Of a stretch of 64,000 bases of DNA, positions 1 to 12,283 are shown piece after piece. The notes beneath the pieces were generated by a model. The model was not told the DNA's origin and did not search any database. It saw nothing but the letters and a program-made list of their open reading frames with translations. Numbering within the stretch: position 1 is the stretch's first letter; every line of letters starts with the position of its first letter. The DNA comes from Phlebotomus papatasi (Eukaryota; Arthropoda; Insecta; Diptera; Psychodidae), in NCBI RefSeq assembly GCF_024763615.1, contig NC_077224.1, positions 57,546,712 through 57,610,711 of the forward strand. The letters run 5' to 3'. The position numbers and the translations under genes are program-made.

Positions 1-945
1 TTCAAAATTTTAATTTTACATAATCCGCAGAGCAATTTTTTCGAAATATTTCAGTATAGAAAGTTATTTTGAAAAAGAAAAAAATGAGGCTTGCAATTTG
101 GATGGCTGATTCAAATTATTTTTGAATTGAAAGAAAAAATAAAAATAAAAATTATACATATAATTAGTAAATTAGGAATTGTGTTAATGTTCAAGAGTAT
201 TGCATTAAAGTAGAATCAAAATAGTGTAAGGTTAGATTCACAGTACAATGTCTTATGAGATGTATTTCACAAAAAAGACAGTATATATTATACTTTGGTC
301 AAATCTTAAAAAAAAAATAGTTTTTAAGTATAAAGTCACAAAAAATAGCTTGCGACAAATTATCTCTCCTAATAATTTAAGAGTAAATATTAAGAAAGAT
401 TAGTGAGAATATGTGTAGTGTTTAAGACTAAAACTGAAAAGCTAGTCAAAATTTATTTTTAGCCTTTTTTTGCTCTAATTATTTCATCGAATTTTAACAT
501 TTTATAATTTTTTTTAAAATAAAATCCTGAGGTAATTTTAACATTTTTATGTAATAGATTTATAAGAAATGACATAATAAAAATACACATAGGAAAATAA
601 AAAAAAAAAACAAATAATGACATTTTATTAATTATTTTTTTGCAAAGGTTCTTCAAGAATAATCTCGATCTAGAATATCTAAAATTGTCACAGCTATTGA
701 GATACTGTGATTCAGTCTAATATATGCGATTGAGTTTATACTTTCAGAGTAGAAGTTCTGAACATCCATAACTTCAAAAATAAATTATCAACCATTTTTA
801 GCTAACATTTTGTTTTTTCAAATACTTATCATATTTTTGATCCAAATAAAAAAATCAATTTTAATTTTTCTATTGTTTCTAACTTCAGTTTAAAAATCCT
901 TACGATAAAGTATCTAATAAAATCTCCACATTACAATGTTAAACT
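1..945. other. AT-rich stretch with no gene seen
   Basis: Very AT-rich sequence with many homopolymer runs. The one reading frame here (about 459-656, minus) is rich in Phe, Ile and Lys as random AT-rich DNA would be, and I see no domain, splice pattern or terminal repeat. I read it as intergenic DNA or decayed transposon sequence. Confidence 0.6.
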
Positions 946-948
946 TTA

Positions 949-1222
949 TGGCTCCGGCACACCTTTTAAATCAGGAAAATTTCATGAAGTCGAAATTCGC
1001 ATTCCTTTCTTTCTCACATGTTTTGCACATGACTATCTCATTCTTTCGCATACCAAATTCGATTGAGCTAAATTAAATTTGGTGTGATGTTTAAAAGAAG
1101 AAGAAGAGTGCGAGATAACGAGATAGACATATGCAAAGCATGTGAGATAGAAAGGGTTTTGAATTACAACTTCATGATATTTTCCTGATCTAAAAGGTGT
1201 GTCGGACACCACCCCATGGCCA
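949..1222. mobile_element. Harbinger-like MITE, copy 1
   Basis: The left end reads TGGCTCCGGCACACCTTTTA and is preceded by TTA. The right side, from about 1,160, carries the inverse: an inverted TTCATGAAGT-type stretch, then CCTGATCTAAAAGGTGTGTCGG. Two relatives lie at 1,478-1,756 and 55,357-55,615; the last has clean TTA duplications on both sides. A 3-bp TTA duplication is typical of PIF/Harbinger elements, so the superfamily is inferred from that. The right end of this copy is rearranged and the boundary is approximate. No coding capacity. Confidence 0.65.
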
Positions 1223-1477
1223 ATGAAGAATGGTGAAAATTTTTTATGGGCAAATTACCGTAAATTTCCGATGGTAATTTTCTGGTAATTTTCCAAGGAA
1301 AATTTCTCTGGAAAATTTCCGGCCATCTCTAGCCGGAGCCATTAAGATTAGATTTGAATTTTGGAACAAATTCAATAACAATCTAATTCGACGATTTTTG
1401 GGCAAACTCTTCCCTGTAAATGGCCTTATTGAGGCTCCATAGACTGAATTTGAATTACAAGCGAATTTGGCCAATTA

Positions 1478-1756
1478 TGGCGCTAGAATACCTTTTAGAT
1501 TAACAAATTTTTATGAAATCGAAATTCATATCTTTTCCTTTCACTATTTTTTTGCATCAGTCTATCCACTATCTCCACTATCTATTCTCTCTCGCGCTCT
1601 TCTTCTTCTTTTAAACATCACACCAAATTTAATTTAGTTCAATTGAATTTTGAGTGGGAAAGAATGAGAGGGATGTATGCAAAACATTTGAGAGAAAAAA
1701 AAGATGGGAATTATAATTTTACGAAATTTGCCTGATCTAAGAGTTGTGTCGGAGCC
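1478..1756. mobile_element. Harbinger-like MITE, copy 2
   Basis: The left end TGGCGCTAGAATACCTTTTA follows TTA at 1,475-1,477. The right end is CCTGATCTAAGAGTTGTGTCGGAGCC-like. The interior shares the CTTCTTCTTTTAAACATCACACCAAATTT-type tract with copies 1 and 3, partly inverted. This copy is more diverged than copy 3. Between copies 1 and 2 (1,223-1,477) is a GGAAAATTT-rich inverted-repeat stretch ending GCCGGAGCCATTA near 1,331-1,346, probably another broken end of the same family. Confidence 0.6.
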
Positions 1757-2072
1757 GATTTTGGTACTATTCAGTCTCAATTGAAAGAGCGGTGATGTAA
1801 ATTTCATCAATAGCCAGTGATAGATTGATTGAATGAAAGATAGCGATACCTAGGCTAAAAAGCCCTTTATATCCCTCGTGTGCCATTTCTTGGGTTTAAA
1901 ACCAATCGGCTTCTTGAATAAACCCAAGATTCGTCTGTGACAAAAAGTGACCTCTTCTATTTTGTAGGAGATGTTTATCCCTACAGGTTTGTAATGCCAG
2001 GCACTCCCAAATCCCAAAGGAAGTGCTCTACTGTTTTTAGAGCAACACCGCAGCCTCTATAGGCCGCTGTTG
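1757..2072. other. Gene-free stretch, possible transposon debris
   Basis: About 316 bp with higher GC than its surroundings. One plus-strand frame near 1,940-1,990 reads VTDESWVYS, which resembles the DE-containing block of mariner/IS630 transposases, but the frame is interrupted on both sides. I treat this as possible transposon debris only. Confidence 0.25.
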
Positions 2073-2132
2073 CTTTGGGGGGTCTATCTCTTCTAGTTTA
2101 GGAGATATTCGCGTTTAAAGATTTGCATACAA
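2073..2132 (+). repeat. Isolated satellite monomer left of the main array
   Basis: Sixty bases match the 92-bp satellite of 5,019-12,010 almost exactly: the CTTTGGGGGGTCTATCTC block, TTAGGAGATATTCGCG, and AAAGATTTGCATACAA. It lies in the same orientation as the array. It stops at CATACAA, and the array resumes at AATATGCC at 5,019. The intervening 2.9 kb therefore looks inserted, or else the satellite arose from this element's end. Confidence 0.85.
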
Positions 2133-2330
2133 GAGGGACAGATAATCCTAACCGGCTTATGTAGGTGAGATTCTTAACGTGAGCTAACTCGGAGTGCATG
2201 CAAATTCGATTTAGAGCTGAAGTTGGGAGACGCCATTCAGTTATCTTGAATAAAATTCGTGAAATTATACAAATTTTGTATTTAAACCAAAATATCAAGG
2301 ATTTGGATGAACTGACAGAAAAGTGTTATA

Positions 2331-3398
2331 GGGGAAGTGCTTATAATTTTGGACAGTCTGCATACAAGCATCGATATCCTAAGTTTGAAGTGCCATATTT
2401 TCAATACTAATTGACTTTTCTTGTTACTCTCTTTTCAGAAGGATTGTTTAGAAACTTGGCAAGCTATTTATCATCTCATTTTTACTAAAATTAGTTTTAA
2501 TACGTTTAAAAATGAATTGATATGTAGAGGTGAATTTGACTCTTATTTTGGACAACTTGGTTATTAATTTTTACAACTTGTCTGTAAATTTGGACAGATA
2601 ATCCGCCTCAATAGGATGCCCATTGTTCTTCATTTTATGAACCAATCTTATCAAGTCCTCTTCCTGGTCATGTAAGGGAAACGTGGAATGTCACAAGAAG
2701 CCCAGAAACTTTCCATATCATTCATTAAAGTGAGTTGACTTCGGTACTCCAAGTACGTGCGGATTCGCTCATTCCCTGCCCTTTCCGGGAGCATTTCAAG
2801 GCATTTCTCACTGCATCTCTTTCGTAGAGATGATGCTCCTTTATTTCTCCAGGCATTTGTCCAACCTAGTCATCACAAAAGCTAAAACTTCACGAAATTT
2901 CGTGAGAAAAACACCTGTCCAAAATAAGAATCATCACCTCACTGGTGAATGTCTTAAAAAATTTCCCATTTTTCACACGAAAAATATAATTCACAAGGCA
3001 AATCTCACTTCAGGTCAAATGTACAAATCATCAGTAACGTGAATCAACACAATATTCAATGAATATTCAATAATATCACTCAAAAACAGCGAACAAACTT
3101 TGTTAGTACTTCACCAAAACTAAATAAGACTGAAGTAAGCCACGAAGTTCTGTCATATTTCTCGTAAGCAATTGCTCACACTGAATTTTCAACAAAGCAA
3201 TTTCAACTCAAATCATATTCAAATTTTAACGTATTTAGTGTTAAAATATTCCAAAAAGAACAAATATTTAGATAGAATTCATTATTCATCAAATATTGGA
3301 ATAAAAATCCATCATTTTAATCAATTTATTTTTAATGTCCAATGTTATCCTCAAAGTGTCCAAAATAAGAAACCGGACAAAATTAGAAGCATTTCCCC
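2331..3398. mobile_element. Decayed pogo-like DNA transposon, 1.07 kb
   Basis: The ends are inverted repeats: GGGGAAGTGCTTATAATTTT on the left, and on the right the reverse complement of GGGGAAATGCTTCTAATTTT. Both are flanked by TA (2,329-2,330 and 3,399-3,400), the Tc1/mariner/pogo target duplication. A minus-strand fragment of a pogo/CENP-B-type transposase lies inside. The same TAGGGGAA-type terminus recurs near 42,164, where another HTH fragment is found. Non-autonomous and broken. Confidence 0.7.
2592..2829 (-). pseudogene. Pogo/Tigger-type transposase N-terminal fragment
   Basis: Read on the minus strand, 2,829 to about 2,730 gives LYERDAVRNALKCSRKGQGM followed by SESARTWST. This matches the pattern of the psq/CENP-B-type helix-turn-helix (alternating A/L positions, then GxGMS..A). 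In another frame, about 2,690 to 2,592 gives FPLHDQEEDLIRLVHKMKNN followed by GHPIEADYLS, the pattern of the second HTH (CENP-B/Tc5 DNA-binding type) that follows in pogo transposases. The order and spacing are right for the family, but a frameshift and stops separate the two pieces and no DDE catalytic region is present. Confidence 0.65.
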
Positions 3399-3839
3399 TA
3401 TGGGTGAAATGTAGACCAGAATGTTCTCTATAATTTTCCCATAGAACATGATCTCATCGATTACTCAGAAGCCAAGATAAGCGAGGTTTTTTGTTTCTTA
3501 ACTCGTTTTTTCATCCAGAGTTCCCCAAGTAATCATTTGTTGAACTTCAACTATATCAAAGAAAAGTTGTATTTTGTGGGACTTTCCATTTAAAACCCTA
3601 TTTTAAGTGTCTTTGTGGAGTAGAGGCAGTCAAATTGGCATCTGAGTGATTTCAAAGCGTTATTATGGGAAAAATCATTTTTTTCACACTTAAACGGCAA
3701 AATCGGAGTGATAGCGTAGTCTGAACGGAAAATGATGTATGGACGAAATGTAGAGACAAATGTGCTCTACAATTATGTCGAAGTAATCATCAAAATCGGT
3801 TCAGCGACAGTCGAGATAATTGAGGTTATGTGATATTGA
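3399..3839. other. Gene-free stretch between repeats
   Basis: No reading frame, splice pattern or clear terminal repeat. The latter part (about 3,600-3,839) grades into the degenerate tandem repeat to its right, with phrases such as AAATCGGTTCAGCGAC that echo AAAATCGGTCACATAG at 3,948. Confidence 0.4.
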
Positions 3840-4960
3840 AATTTGTTTTTCGACTGTGGCGCCCCTGGTGTTGGTCCCACGAAGTTCAAATATTCTAGAA
3901 AGTTGTAGCATTTGGTGAGATCTTTGGTTTAAGCCCTCATTCATCAAAATCGGTCACATAGAACCGGAGATATGATTTTTTGAATTTTGTGAACTTTGAC
4001 CCCTCATATCTCCGGTTCTATTGAAACCACAGCGCACATACGCACCATTTTGGAAACGTCCTAGACTGGACTACAACATACTAAAATTTCATTAACTTGC
4101 ACAATGCCGTTTTTGAGAAAAATGTCTTTGAATTTCGATGAATTTTGACGCTATCACAGCGCCACCTGTGGTGACTTTTTGAACTTCCATCTGAAAGTGC
4201 TCATCGAGACGAAACCAAAAAGGTAAAATTTATGTCGCTATGTTAATTAGAACCGGAGATAGAGGCCGGTCAATGTTCGAACTTTGACCCCTTATAGCTC
4301 GGGTCAGGGGTTATGGATCGACTTAAGGTTTTTTTGTTTGATAGGTATAATCAACGGCTACAACATACTAAAATTTCAGCCCGATCGCATAAGGAATTTT
4401 TGAGTTATTTAACTTTTAAGATTTAAAAATTTTCTTTTTAATAATAGCGCCCCTAGCGGTGGTTTTATGAACTTGCGATGTTAGAAGGGGAAGTGGCATT
4501 TCATGAGAGCTTTCCAAAAAGCCCTCATTTTTTAAATTCTGACAATTAGAACCGGAGTTATGGCCATTTTAAGAAATTTTTTTTGGACCCTTATAGCTCG
4601 GGTCAGGGGGGTCGGGGGACCTTAAGTTTGGTACTGATGGAAAGCTCTAAGGCCCAGCTATAACGTACTAAAATTTGAGCCCGCTCGATGCCATAGGGGC
4701 GGAGCTATTGAGAAAACAAAAAAAGGGGGGTCTGCAAAATGACGGAAGGAGGGGTTGGGGGTGGGGGGTCAATGCACCATGTTGCAATTTTCATACGATA
4801 TTTAACCTTTGCCGAAAACCGCAAGTCGATATCTTTTTTAGTTTAGGAGCTATTAAGCTCCAAAGAGCGGCCGGCCGGCCGGCCGGGAACGTAACTTAGC
4901 CCCCCATATATTCGTGATCAGGAAGTGGCGAAACACATTTTGGCCAAGTTTGAGCGCGAT
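3840..4960 (+). repeat. Degenerate tandem repeat, unit about 290 bp
   Basis: Several landmark motifs recur in fixed order with a period near 290 bp. A GCGCC(C/A)C block followed by a GAACTT phrase occurs near 3,859, 4,158 and 4,447. The phrase CTACAACATACTAAAATTTC occurs near 4,072 and 4,358, with a variant near 4,658. AACCGGAGATA and GAACTTTGACCCCT phrases lie between. Unit divergence is high, so it is old. No protein is encoded. Part of this sequence reappears inverted at 56,319-56,711, which suggests it belongs to a mobile element. Confidence 0.7.
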
Positions 4961-4992
4961 CGGACGACATGAAATTTTGTTAGGATTATAGT

Positions 4993-5018
4993 AGGTGAGA
5001 TTGTTAAGAATCTCACCT
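4993..5018. repeat. Terminal-repeat palindrome at the satellite border
   Basis: AGGTGAGATTGTTAA is followed immediately by TTAAGAATCTCACCT, making a head-to-head pair of the 15-bp terminal motif seen at 2,164, 56,319 and 56,697-56,711. The satellite array starts at the very next bases. This marks the right edge of the element that separates the lone monomer at 2,073 from the array. Confidence 0.65.
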
Positions 5019-8000
5019 AATATGCCTAAAAAAATTTTTTTGATGCCAACTTTGGGGGGTCTATCTCTTCTAGTTTGGGAGATATTCGCGTTTAAAGATT
5101 TGCATACAAAATATGCCTAAAAAAATTTTTGTTGATGCCAACTTTGGGGGGTCTATCTCTTCTAGTTTAGGAGATATTCGCGTTTAAAGATTTGCATACA
5201 AAATATGCCTAAAAAATTTTTTTTTTATGCCAACTTTGGGGGGTCTATCTCTTCTAGTTTAGGAGATATTCGCGTTTAAAGATTTGCATACAATTTAGGC
5301 CTAAAAATTTATTTTTTTGGTGCCAACTTTGGGGGGTCTATCTCTTCTAGTTTAGGAGATATTCGCGTTTAAAGATTTGCATACTAAATATGCCTAAAAA
5401 AATTTTTTTTGATGCCAACTTTGGGGGGTCTATCTCTTCTAGTTTAGGAGATATTCGCGTTTAAAGATTTGCATACAATTTAGGCCTAAAAATTTATTTT
5501 TTTGGTGCCAACTTTGGGGGGTCTTTCTCTTCTAGTTTAGGAGATATTCGCGTTTAAAGATTTGCATACAAAATATGCCTAAAAATTTATTTTTTTTATG
5601 CCAACTTTGGGGGGTCTATCTCTTCTAGTTTAGGAGATATTCGCGTTTAAAGATTTGCATACAAAATATGCCTAAAAAAATTTTTTTTGATGCCAACTTT
5701 GGGGGGTCTATCTCTTCTAGTTTAGGAGATATTCGCGTTTAAAGATTTGCATACAAAATATGCCTAAAAAATTTTTTTTTGATGCCAACTTTGGGGGGTC
5801 TATCTCTTCTAGTTTAGGAGATATTCGCGTTTAAAGATTTGCATACAATTTAGGCCTAAAAATTTATTTTTTTGGTGCCAACTTTGGGGGGTCTATCTCT
5901 TATAGTTTAGGAGATATTCGCGTTTAAAGATTTGCGTACAAAATATGGCTAAAAAAATTTTTTTTGATGCCAACTTTGGGGGGTCTATCTCTTCTAGTTT
6001 AGGAGATATTCGCGTTTAAAGATTTGCATACAAAATATGCCTAAAAAAATTTTTTTTGATGCCAACTTTGGGGGGTCTATCTCTTCTAGTTTAGGAGATA
6101 TTCGCGTTTAAAGATTTGCATACAAAATATGCCTAAAAAAATTTTTTTGGTGCCAACTTTGGGGGGTCTATCTCTTCTAGTTTAGGAGATATTCGCGTTT
6201 AAAGATTTGCATACAAAATATGCCTAAAAAAAATTTTTTTTGATGCCAACTTTGGGGGGTCTATCTCTTCTAGTTTAGGAGATATTCGCGTTTAAAGATT
6301 TGCATACAAAATATGCCTAAAAAAAATTTTTTTTGGTGCCAACTTTGGGGGGTCTATCTCTTCTAGTTTAGGAGATATTCGCGTTTAAAGATTTGCATAC
6401 AAAATATGCCTAAAAAAATTTTTTTTGATGCCAACTTTGGGGGGTCTATCTCTTCTAGTTTAGGAGATATTCGCGTTTAAAGATTTGCATACAAAATATG
6501 CCTAAAAAAAATTTTTTTATGCCAACTTTGGGGGGTCTATCTCTTCTAGTTTAGGAGATATTCGCGTTTAAAGATTTGCATACAATTTAGGCCTAAAAAT
6601 TTATTTTTTTGGTGCCAACTTTGGGGGGTCTATCTCTTCTAGTTTAGGAGATATTCGCGTTTAAAGATTTGCATACTAAATATGCCTAAAAAAATTTTTT
6701 TTGATGCCAACTTTGGGGGGTCTATCTCTTATAGTTTAGGAGATATTCGCGTTTAAAGATTTGCATACAATTTAGGCCTAAAAATTTATTTTTTTGATGC
6801 CAACTTTGGGGGGTCTTTCTCTTCTAGTTTAGGAGATATTCGCGTTTAAAGATTTGCATACAATTTAGGCCTAAAAATTTATTTTTTTGGTGCCAACTTT
6901 GGGGGGTCTATCTCTTCTAGTTTAGGAGATATTCGCGTTTAAAGATTTGCATACAAAATATGCCTAAAAAAATTTTTTTGATGCCAACTTTGGGGGGTCT
7001 ATCTCTTCTAGTTTAGGAGATATTCGCGTTTAAAGATTTGCATACAATTTAGGCCTAAAAATTTATTTTTTTGGTGCCAACTTTGGGGGGTCTTTCTCTT
7101 CTAGTTTAGGAGATATTCGCGTTCAAAGATTTGCATACAAAATATGCCTAAAAATTTATTTTTTTTATGCCAACTTTGGGGGGTCTATCTCTTCTAGTTT
7201 AGGAGATATTCGCGTTTAAAGATTTGCATACAAAATATGCCTAAAAAAATTTTTTTTGATGCCAACTTTGGGGGGTCTATCTCTTCTAGTTTAGGAGATA
7301 TTCGCGTTTAAAGATTTGCGTACAAAATATGCCTAAAAAATTTTTTTTTTTTATGCCAACTTTGGGGGGTCTATCTCTTCTAGTTTAGGAGATATTCGCG
7401 TTTAAAGATTTGCATACAATTTAGGCCTAAAAATTTATTTTTTTGGTGCCAACTTTGGGGGGTCTATCTCTTCTAGTTTAGGAGATATTCGCGTTTAAAG
7501 ATTTGCATACAAAATATGCCTAAAAAAATTTTTTTGGTGCCAACTTTGGGGGGTCTATCTCTTCTAGTTTAGGAGATATTCGCGTTTAAAGATTTGCATA
7601 CAAAATATGCCTAAAAAAAATTTTTTTTGATGCCAACTTTGGGGGGTCTATCTCTTCTAGTTTAGGAGATATTCGCGTTTAAAGATTTGCATACAAAATA
7701 TGCCTAAAAAAAATTTTTTTTGGTGCCAACTTTGGGGGGTCTATCTCTTCTAGTTTAGGAGATATTCGCGTTTAAAGATTTGCATACAAAATATGCCTAA
7801 AAAAATTTTTTTTGATGCCAACTTTGGGGGGTCTATCTCTTCTAGTTTAGGAGATATTCGCGTTTAAAGATTTGCATACAAAATATGCCTAAAAAAAATT
7901 TTTTTATGCCAACTTTGGGGGGTCTATCTCTTCTAGTTTAGGAGATATTCGCGTTTAAAGATTTGCATACAATTTAGGCCTAAAAATTTATTTTTTTGGT

Positions 8001-11000
8001 GCCAACTTTGGGGGGTCTATCTCTTCTAGTTTAGGAGATATTCGCGTTTAAAGATTTGCATACTAAATATGCCTAAAAAAATTTTTTTTGATGCCAACTT
8101 TGGGGGGTCTATCTCTTATAGTTTAGGAGATATTCGCGTTTAAAGATTTGCATACAATTTAGGCCTAAAAATTTATTTTTTTGGTGCCAACTTTGGGGGG
8201 TCTTTCTCTTCTAGTTTAGGAGATATTCGCGTTTAAAGATTTGCATACAATTTAGGCCTAAAAATTTATTTTTTTGGTGCCAACTTTGGGGGGTCTATCT
8301 CTTCTAGTTTAGGAGATATTCGCGTTTAAAGATTTGCATACAAAATATGCCTAAAAAAATTTTTTTGATGCCAACTTTGGGGGGTCTATCTCTTCTAGTT
8401 TAGGAGATATTCGCGTTTAAAGATTTGCATACAATTTAGGCCTAAAAATTTATTTTTTTGGTGCCAACTTTGGGGGGTCTTTCTCTTCTAGTTTAGGAGA
8501 TATTCGCGTTCAAAGATTTGCATACAAAATATGCCTAAAAATTTATTTTTTTTATGCCAACTTTGGGGGGTCTATCTCTTCTAGTTTAGGAGATATTCGC
8601 GTTTAAAGATTTGCATACAAAATATGCCTAAAAAAATTTTTTTTGATGCCAACTTTGGGGGGTCTATCTCTTCTAGTTTAGGAGATATTCGCGTTTAAAG
8701 ATTTGCATACAAAATATGCCTAAAAAAAGTTTTTTTTGATGCCAACTTTGGGGGGTCTATCTCTTCTAGTTTAGGAGATATTCGCGTTTAAAGATTTACA
8801 TACAAAATATGCCTAAAAAAATTTTTTTTGATGCCAACTTTGGGGGGTCTATCTCTTCTAGTTTAGGAGATATTCGCGTTTAAAGATTTGCATACAAAAT
8901 ATGCCTAAAAAAATTTTTTTTTGATGCCAACTTTGGGGGGTCTATCTCTTCTAGTTTAGGAGATATTCGCGTTTAAAGATTTGCGTACAAAATATGCCTA
9001 AAAAATTTTTTTTTTTTATGCCAACTTTGGGGGGTCTATCTCTTCTAGTTTAGGAGATATTCGCGTTTAAAGATTTGCATACAAAATATGCCTAAAAAAA
9101 ATTTTTTTTGGTGCCAACTTTGGGGGGTCTATCTCTTATAGTTTAGGAGATATTCGCGTTTAAAGATTTGCGTACAAAATATGCCTAAAAAAATTTTTTT
9201 GATGCCAACTTTGGGGGGTCTATCTCTTCTAGTTTAGGAGATATTCGCGTTTAAAGATTTGCGTACAAAATATGCCTAAAAAATTTTTTTTTTTTATGCC
9301 AACTTTGGGGGGTCTATCTCTTCTAGTTTAGGAGATATTCGCGTTTAAAGATTTGCATACAAAATATGCCTAAAAAAAATTTTTTTTGGTGCCAACTTTG
9401 GGGGGTCTATCTCTTCTAGTTTAGGAGATATTCGCGTTTAAAGATTTGCATACAAAATATGCCTAAAAAAATTTTTTTTTGATGCCAACTTTGGGGGGTC
9501 TATCTCTTCTAGTTTAGGAGATATTCGCGTTTAAAGATTTGCGTACAAAATATGCCTAAAAAATTTTTTTTTTTATGCCAACTTTGGGGGGTCTATCTCT
9601 TCTAGTTTAGGAGATATTCGCGTTTAAAGATTTGCATACAAAATATGCCTAAAAAAAATTTTTTTTGGTGCCAACTTTGGGGGGTCTATCTCTTATAGTT
9701 TAGGAGATATTCGCGTTTAAAGATTTGCGTACAAAATATGCCTAAAAAAATTTTTTTGATGCCAACTTTGGGGGGTCTATCTCTTCTAGTTTAGGAGATA
9801 TTCGCGTTTAAAGATTTGCGTACAAAATATGCCTAAAAAATTTTTTTTTTTTATGCCAACTTTGGGGGGTCTATCTCTTCTAGTTTAGGAGATATTCGCG
9901 TTTAAAGATTTGCATACAAAATATGCCTAAAAAAAATTTTTTTTGGTGCCAACTTTGGGGGGTCTATCTCTTATAGTTTAGGAGATATTCGCGTTTAAAG
10001 ATTTGCATACAAAATATGCCTAAAAAAATTTTTTTTTGATGCCAACTTTGGGGGGTCTATCTCTTCTAGTTTAGGAGATATTCGCGTTTAAAGATTTGCG
10101 TACAAAATATGCCTAAAAAATTTTTTTTTTTTATGCCAACTTTGGGGGGTCTATCTCTTCTAGTTTAGGAGATATTCGCGTTTAAAGATTTGCATACAAA
10201 ATATGCCTAAAAAAAATTTTTTTTGGTGCCAACTTTGGGGGGTCTATCTCTTCTAGTTTAGGAGATATTCGCGTTTAAAGATTTGCATACAAAATATGCC
10301 TAAAAAAAGTTTTTTTTGATGCCAACTTTGGGGGGTCTATCTCTTCTAGTTTAGGAGATATTCGCGCTTAAAGATTTGCATACAAAATATGCCTAAAAAT
10401 TTTTTTTTTGATGCCAACTTTGGGGGGTCTATCTCTTCTAGTTTAGGAGATATTCGCGTTTAAAGATTTGCATACAAAATATGCCTAAAAAAAAATTTTT
10501 TTGGTGCCAACTTTGGGGGGTCTATCTCTTATAGTTTAGGAGATATTCGCGTTTAAAGATTTGCGTACAAAATATGCCTAAAAAAATTTTTTTGATGCCA
10601 ACTTTGGGGGGTCTATCTCTTCTAGTTTAGGAGATATTCGCGTTTAAAGATTTGCATACAAAATATGCCTAAAAAAAATTTTTTTTGATGCCAACTTTGG
10701 GGGGTCTATCTCTTCTAGTTTAGGAGATATTCGCGTTTCAAGATTTGCATACAAAATATGCCTAAAAAAATTTTTTTTGGTGCCAACTTTGGGGGGTCTA
10801 TCTCTTATAGTTTAGGAGATATTCGCGTTTAAAGATTTGCGTACAAAATATGCCTAAAAAAATTTTTTTTGATGCCAACTTTGGGGGGTCTATCTCTTCT
10901 AGTTTAGGAGATATTCGCGTTTAAAGATTTGCATACAAAATATGCCTAAAAAAAATTTTTTTTGATGCCAACTTTGGGGGGTCTATCTCTTCTAGTTTAG

Positions 11001-12010
11001 GAGATATTCGCGTTTAAAGATTTGCATACAAAATATGCCTAAAAAAAATTTTTTTTGGTGCCAACTTTGGGGGGTCTATCTCTTATAGATTAGGAGATAT
11101 TCGCGTTTAAAAATTTGCGTACAAAATATGCCTAAAAAAATTTTTTTTGATGCCAACTTTGGGGGGTCTATCTCTTCTAGTTTAGGAGATATTCGCGTTT
11201 AAAGATTTGCATACAAAATATGCCTAAAAAATTTTTTTTTGATGCCAACTTTGGGGGGTCTATCTCTTCTAGTTTAGGAGATATTCGCGTTTAAAGATTT
11301 GCATACAAAATATGCCTAAAAAAAATTTTTTTTGGTGCCAACTTTGGGGGGTCTATCTCTTCTAGTTTAGGAGATATTCGCGTTTAAAGATTTGCATACA
11401 AAATATGCCTAAAAAAAATTTTTTTTGGTGCCAACTTTGGGGGGTCTATCTCTTCTAGTTTAGGAGATATTCGCGTTTAAAGATTTGCGTACAAAATATG
11501 CCTAAAAAATTTTTTTTTGATGCCAACTTTGGGGGGTCTATCTCTTCTAGTTTAGGAGATATTCGCGTTTAAAGATTTGCATACAAAATATGCCTAAAAA
11601 AAATTTTTTTTTGATGCCAACTTTGGGGGGTCTATCTCTTCTAGTTTAGGAGATATTCGCGTTTAAAGATTTGCATACAAAATATGCCTAAAAAAATTTT
11701 TTTTGGTGCCAACTTTGGGGGGTCTATCTCTTATAGTTTAGGAGATATTCGCGTTTAAAGATTTGCGTACAAAATATGCCTAAAAAAATTTTTTTTGATG
11801 CCAACTTTGGGGGGTCTATCTCTTCTAGTTTAGGAGATATTCGCGCTTAAAGATTTGCATACAAAATATGCCTAAAAAAATTTTTTTTTTGATGCCAACT
11901 TTGGGGGGTCTATCTCTTCTAGTTTAGGAGATATTCGCGTTTAAAGATTTGCATACAAAATATGCCTAAAAAAATTTTTTTTGGTGCCAACTTTGGGGGG
12001 TCTATCTCTT
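5019..12010 (+). repeat. 92-bp satellite array, about 76 monomers
   Basis: Uninterrupted head-to-tail array. Each monomer is 91-93 bp and contains GCCAACTTTGGGGGGTCTAT, CTCTTCTAGTTTAGGAGATA, TTCGCGTTTAAAGATTTGC and an A-run/T-run segment whose length varies. Monomer variants differ at recognisable sites: AATATGCC or TTTAGGCC, GCATAC or GCGTAC, CTTCTAG or CTTATAG, CTATCTC or CTTTCTC. In the left half these variants repeat every ~1,387 bp (15 monomers); for example TACTAAATATG lies at 6,674 and 8,061. In the right half a three-monomer unit of about 278 bp recurs, with GCGTAC at about 8,983, 9,261, 9,541, 9,818 and 10,098. The low divergence indicates recent amplification. No protein is encoded. 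It is not a CRISPR array, because units abut without unique spacers. Confidence 0.97.
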
Positions 12011-12283
12011 TTAAAACCCATTATTATCCCTCAAAGATTAAAAAATCCTAATTTGAAAACTATTTGTATGAACGTGCATGTTCATCTTGAACAGCTACCA
12101 TTAGATTATCTGGAGTAAAATCATAACTTTTCGACACTATCGAATCGATAGTATCGATAAATCTATACCTGTTAGATTAATTGAATGACGACTTTTTACA
12201 CATTGTTGAGTGATTCATTGTGCCTTTCTTAGAAGAATGTGACTGTTAAGTATCTATATTAGTTACAGGAAGGGCAGCTATCG

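Noticed and set aside
1940..1990. VTDESWVYS phrase resembling a mariner transposase block
   Set aside because: Only about nine residues match, with frame breaks on both sides. Too little to call a transposase relic.
5019..12010. CRISPR-like array
   Set aside because: Units abut directly with no unique spacers, monomers are 92 bp and A/T-run lengths vary. It is a eukaryotic satellite.
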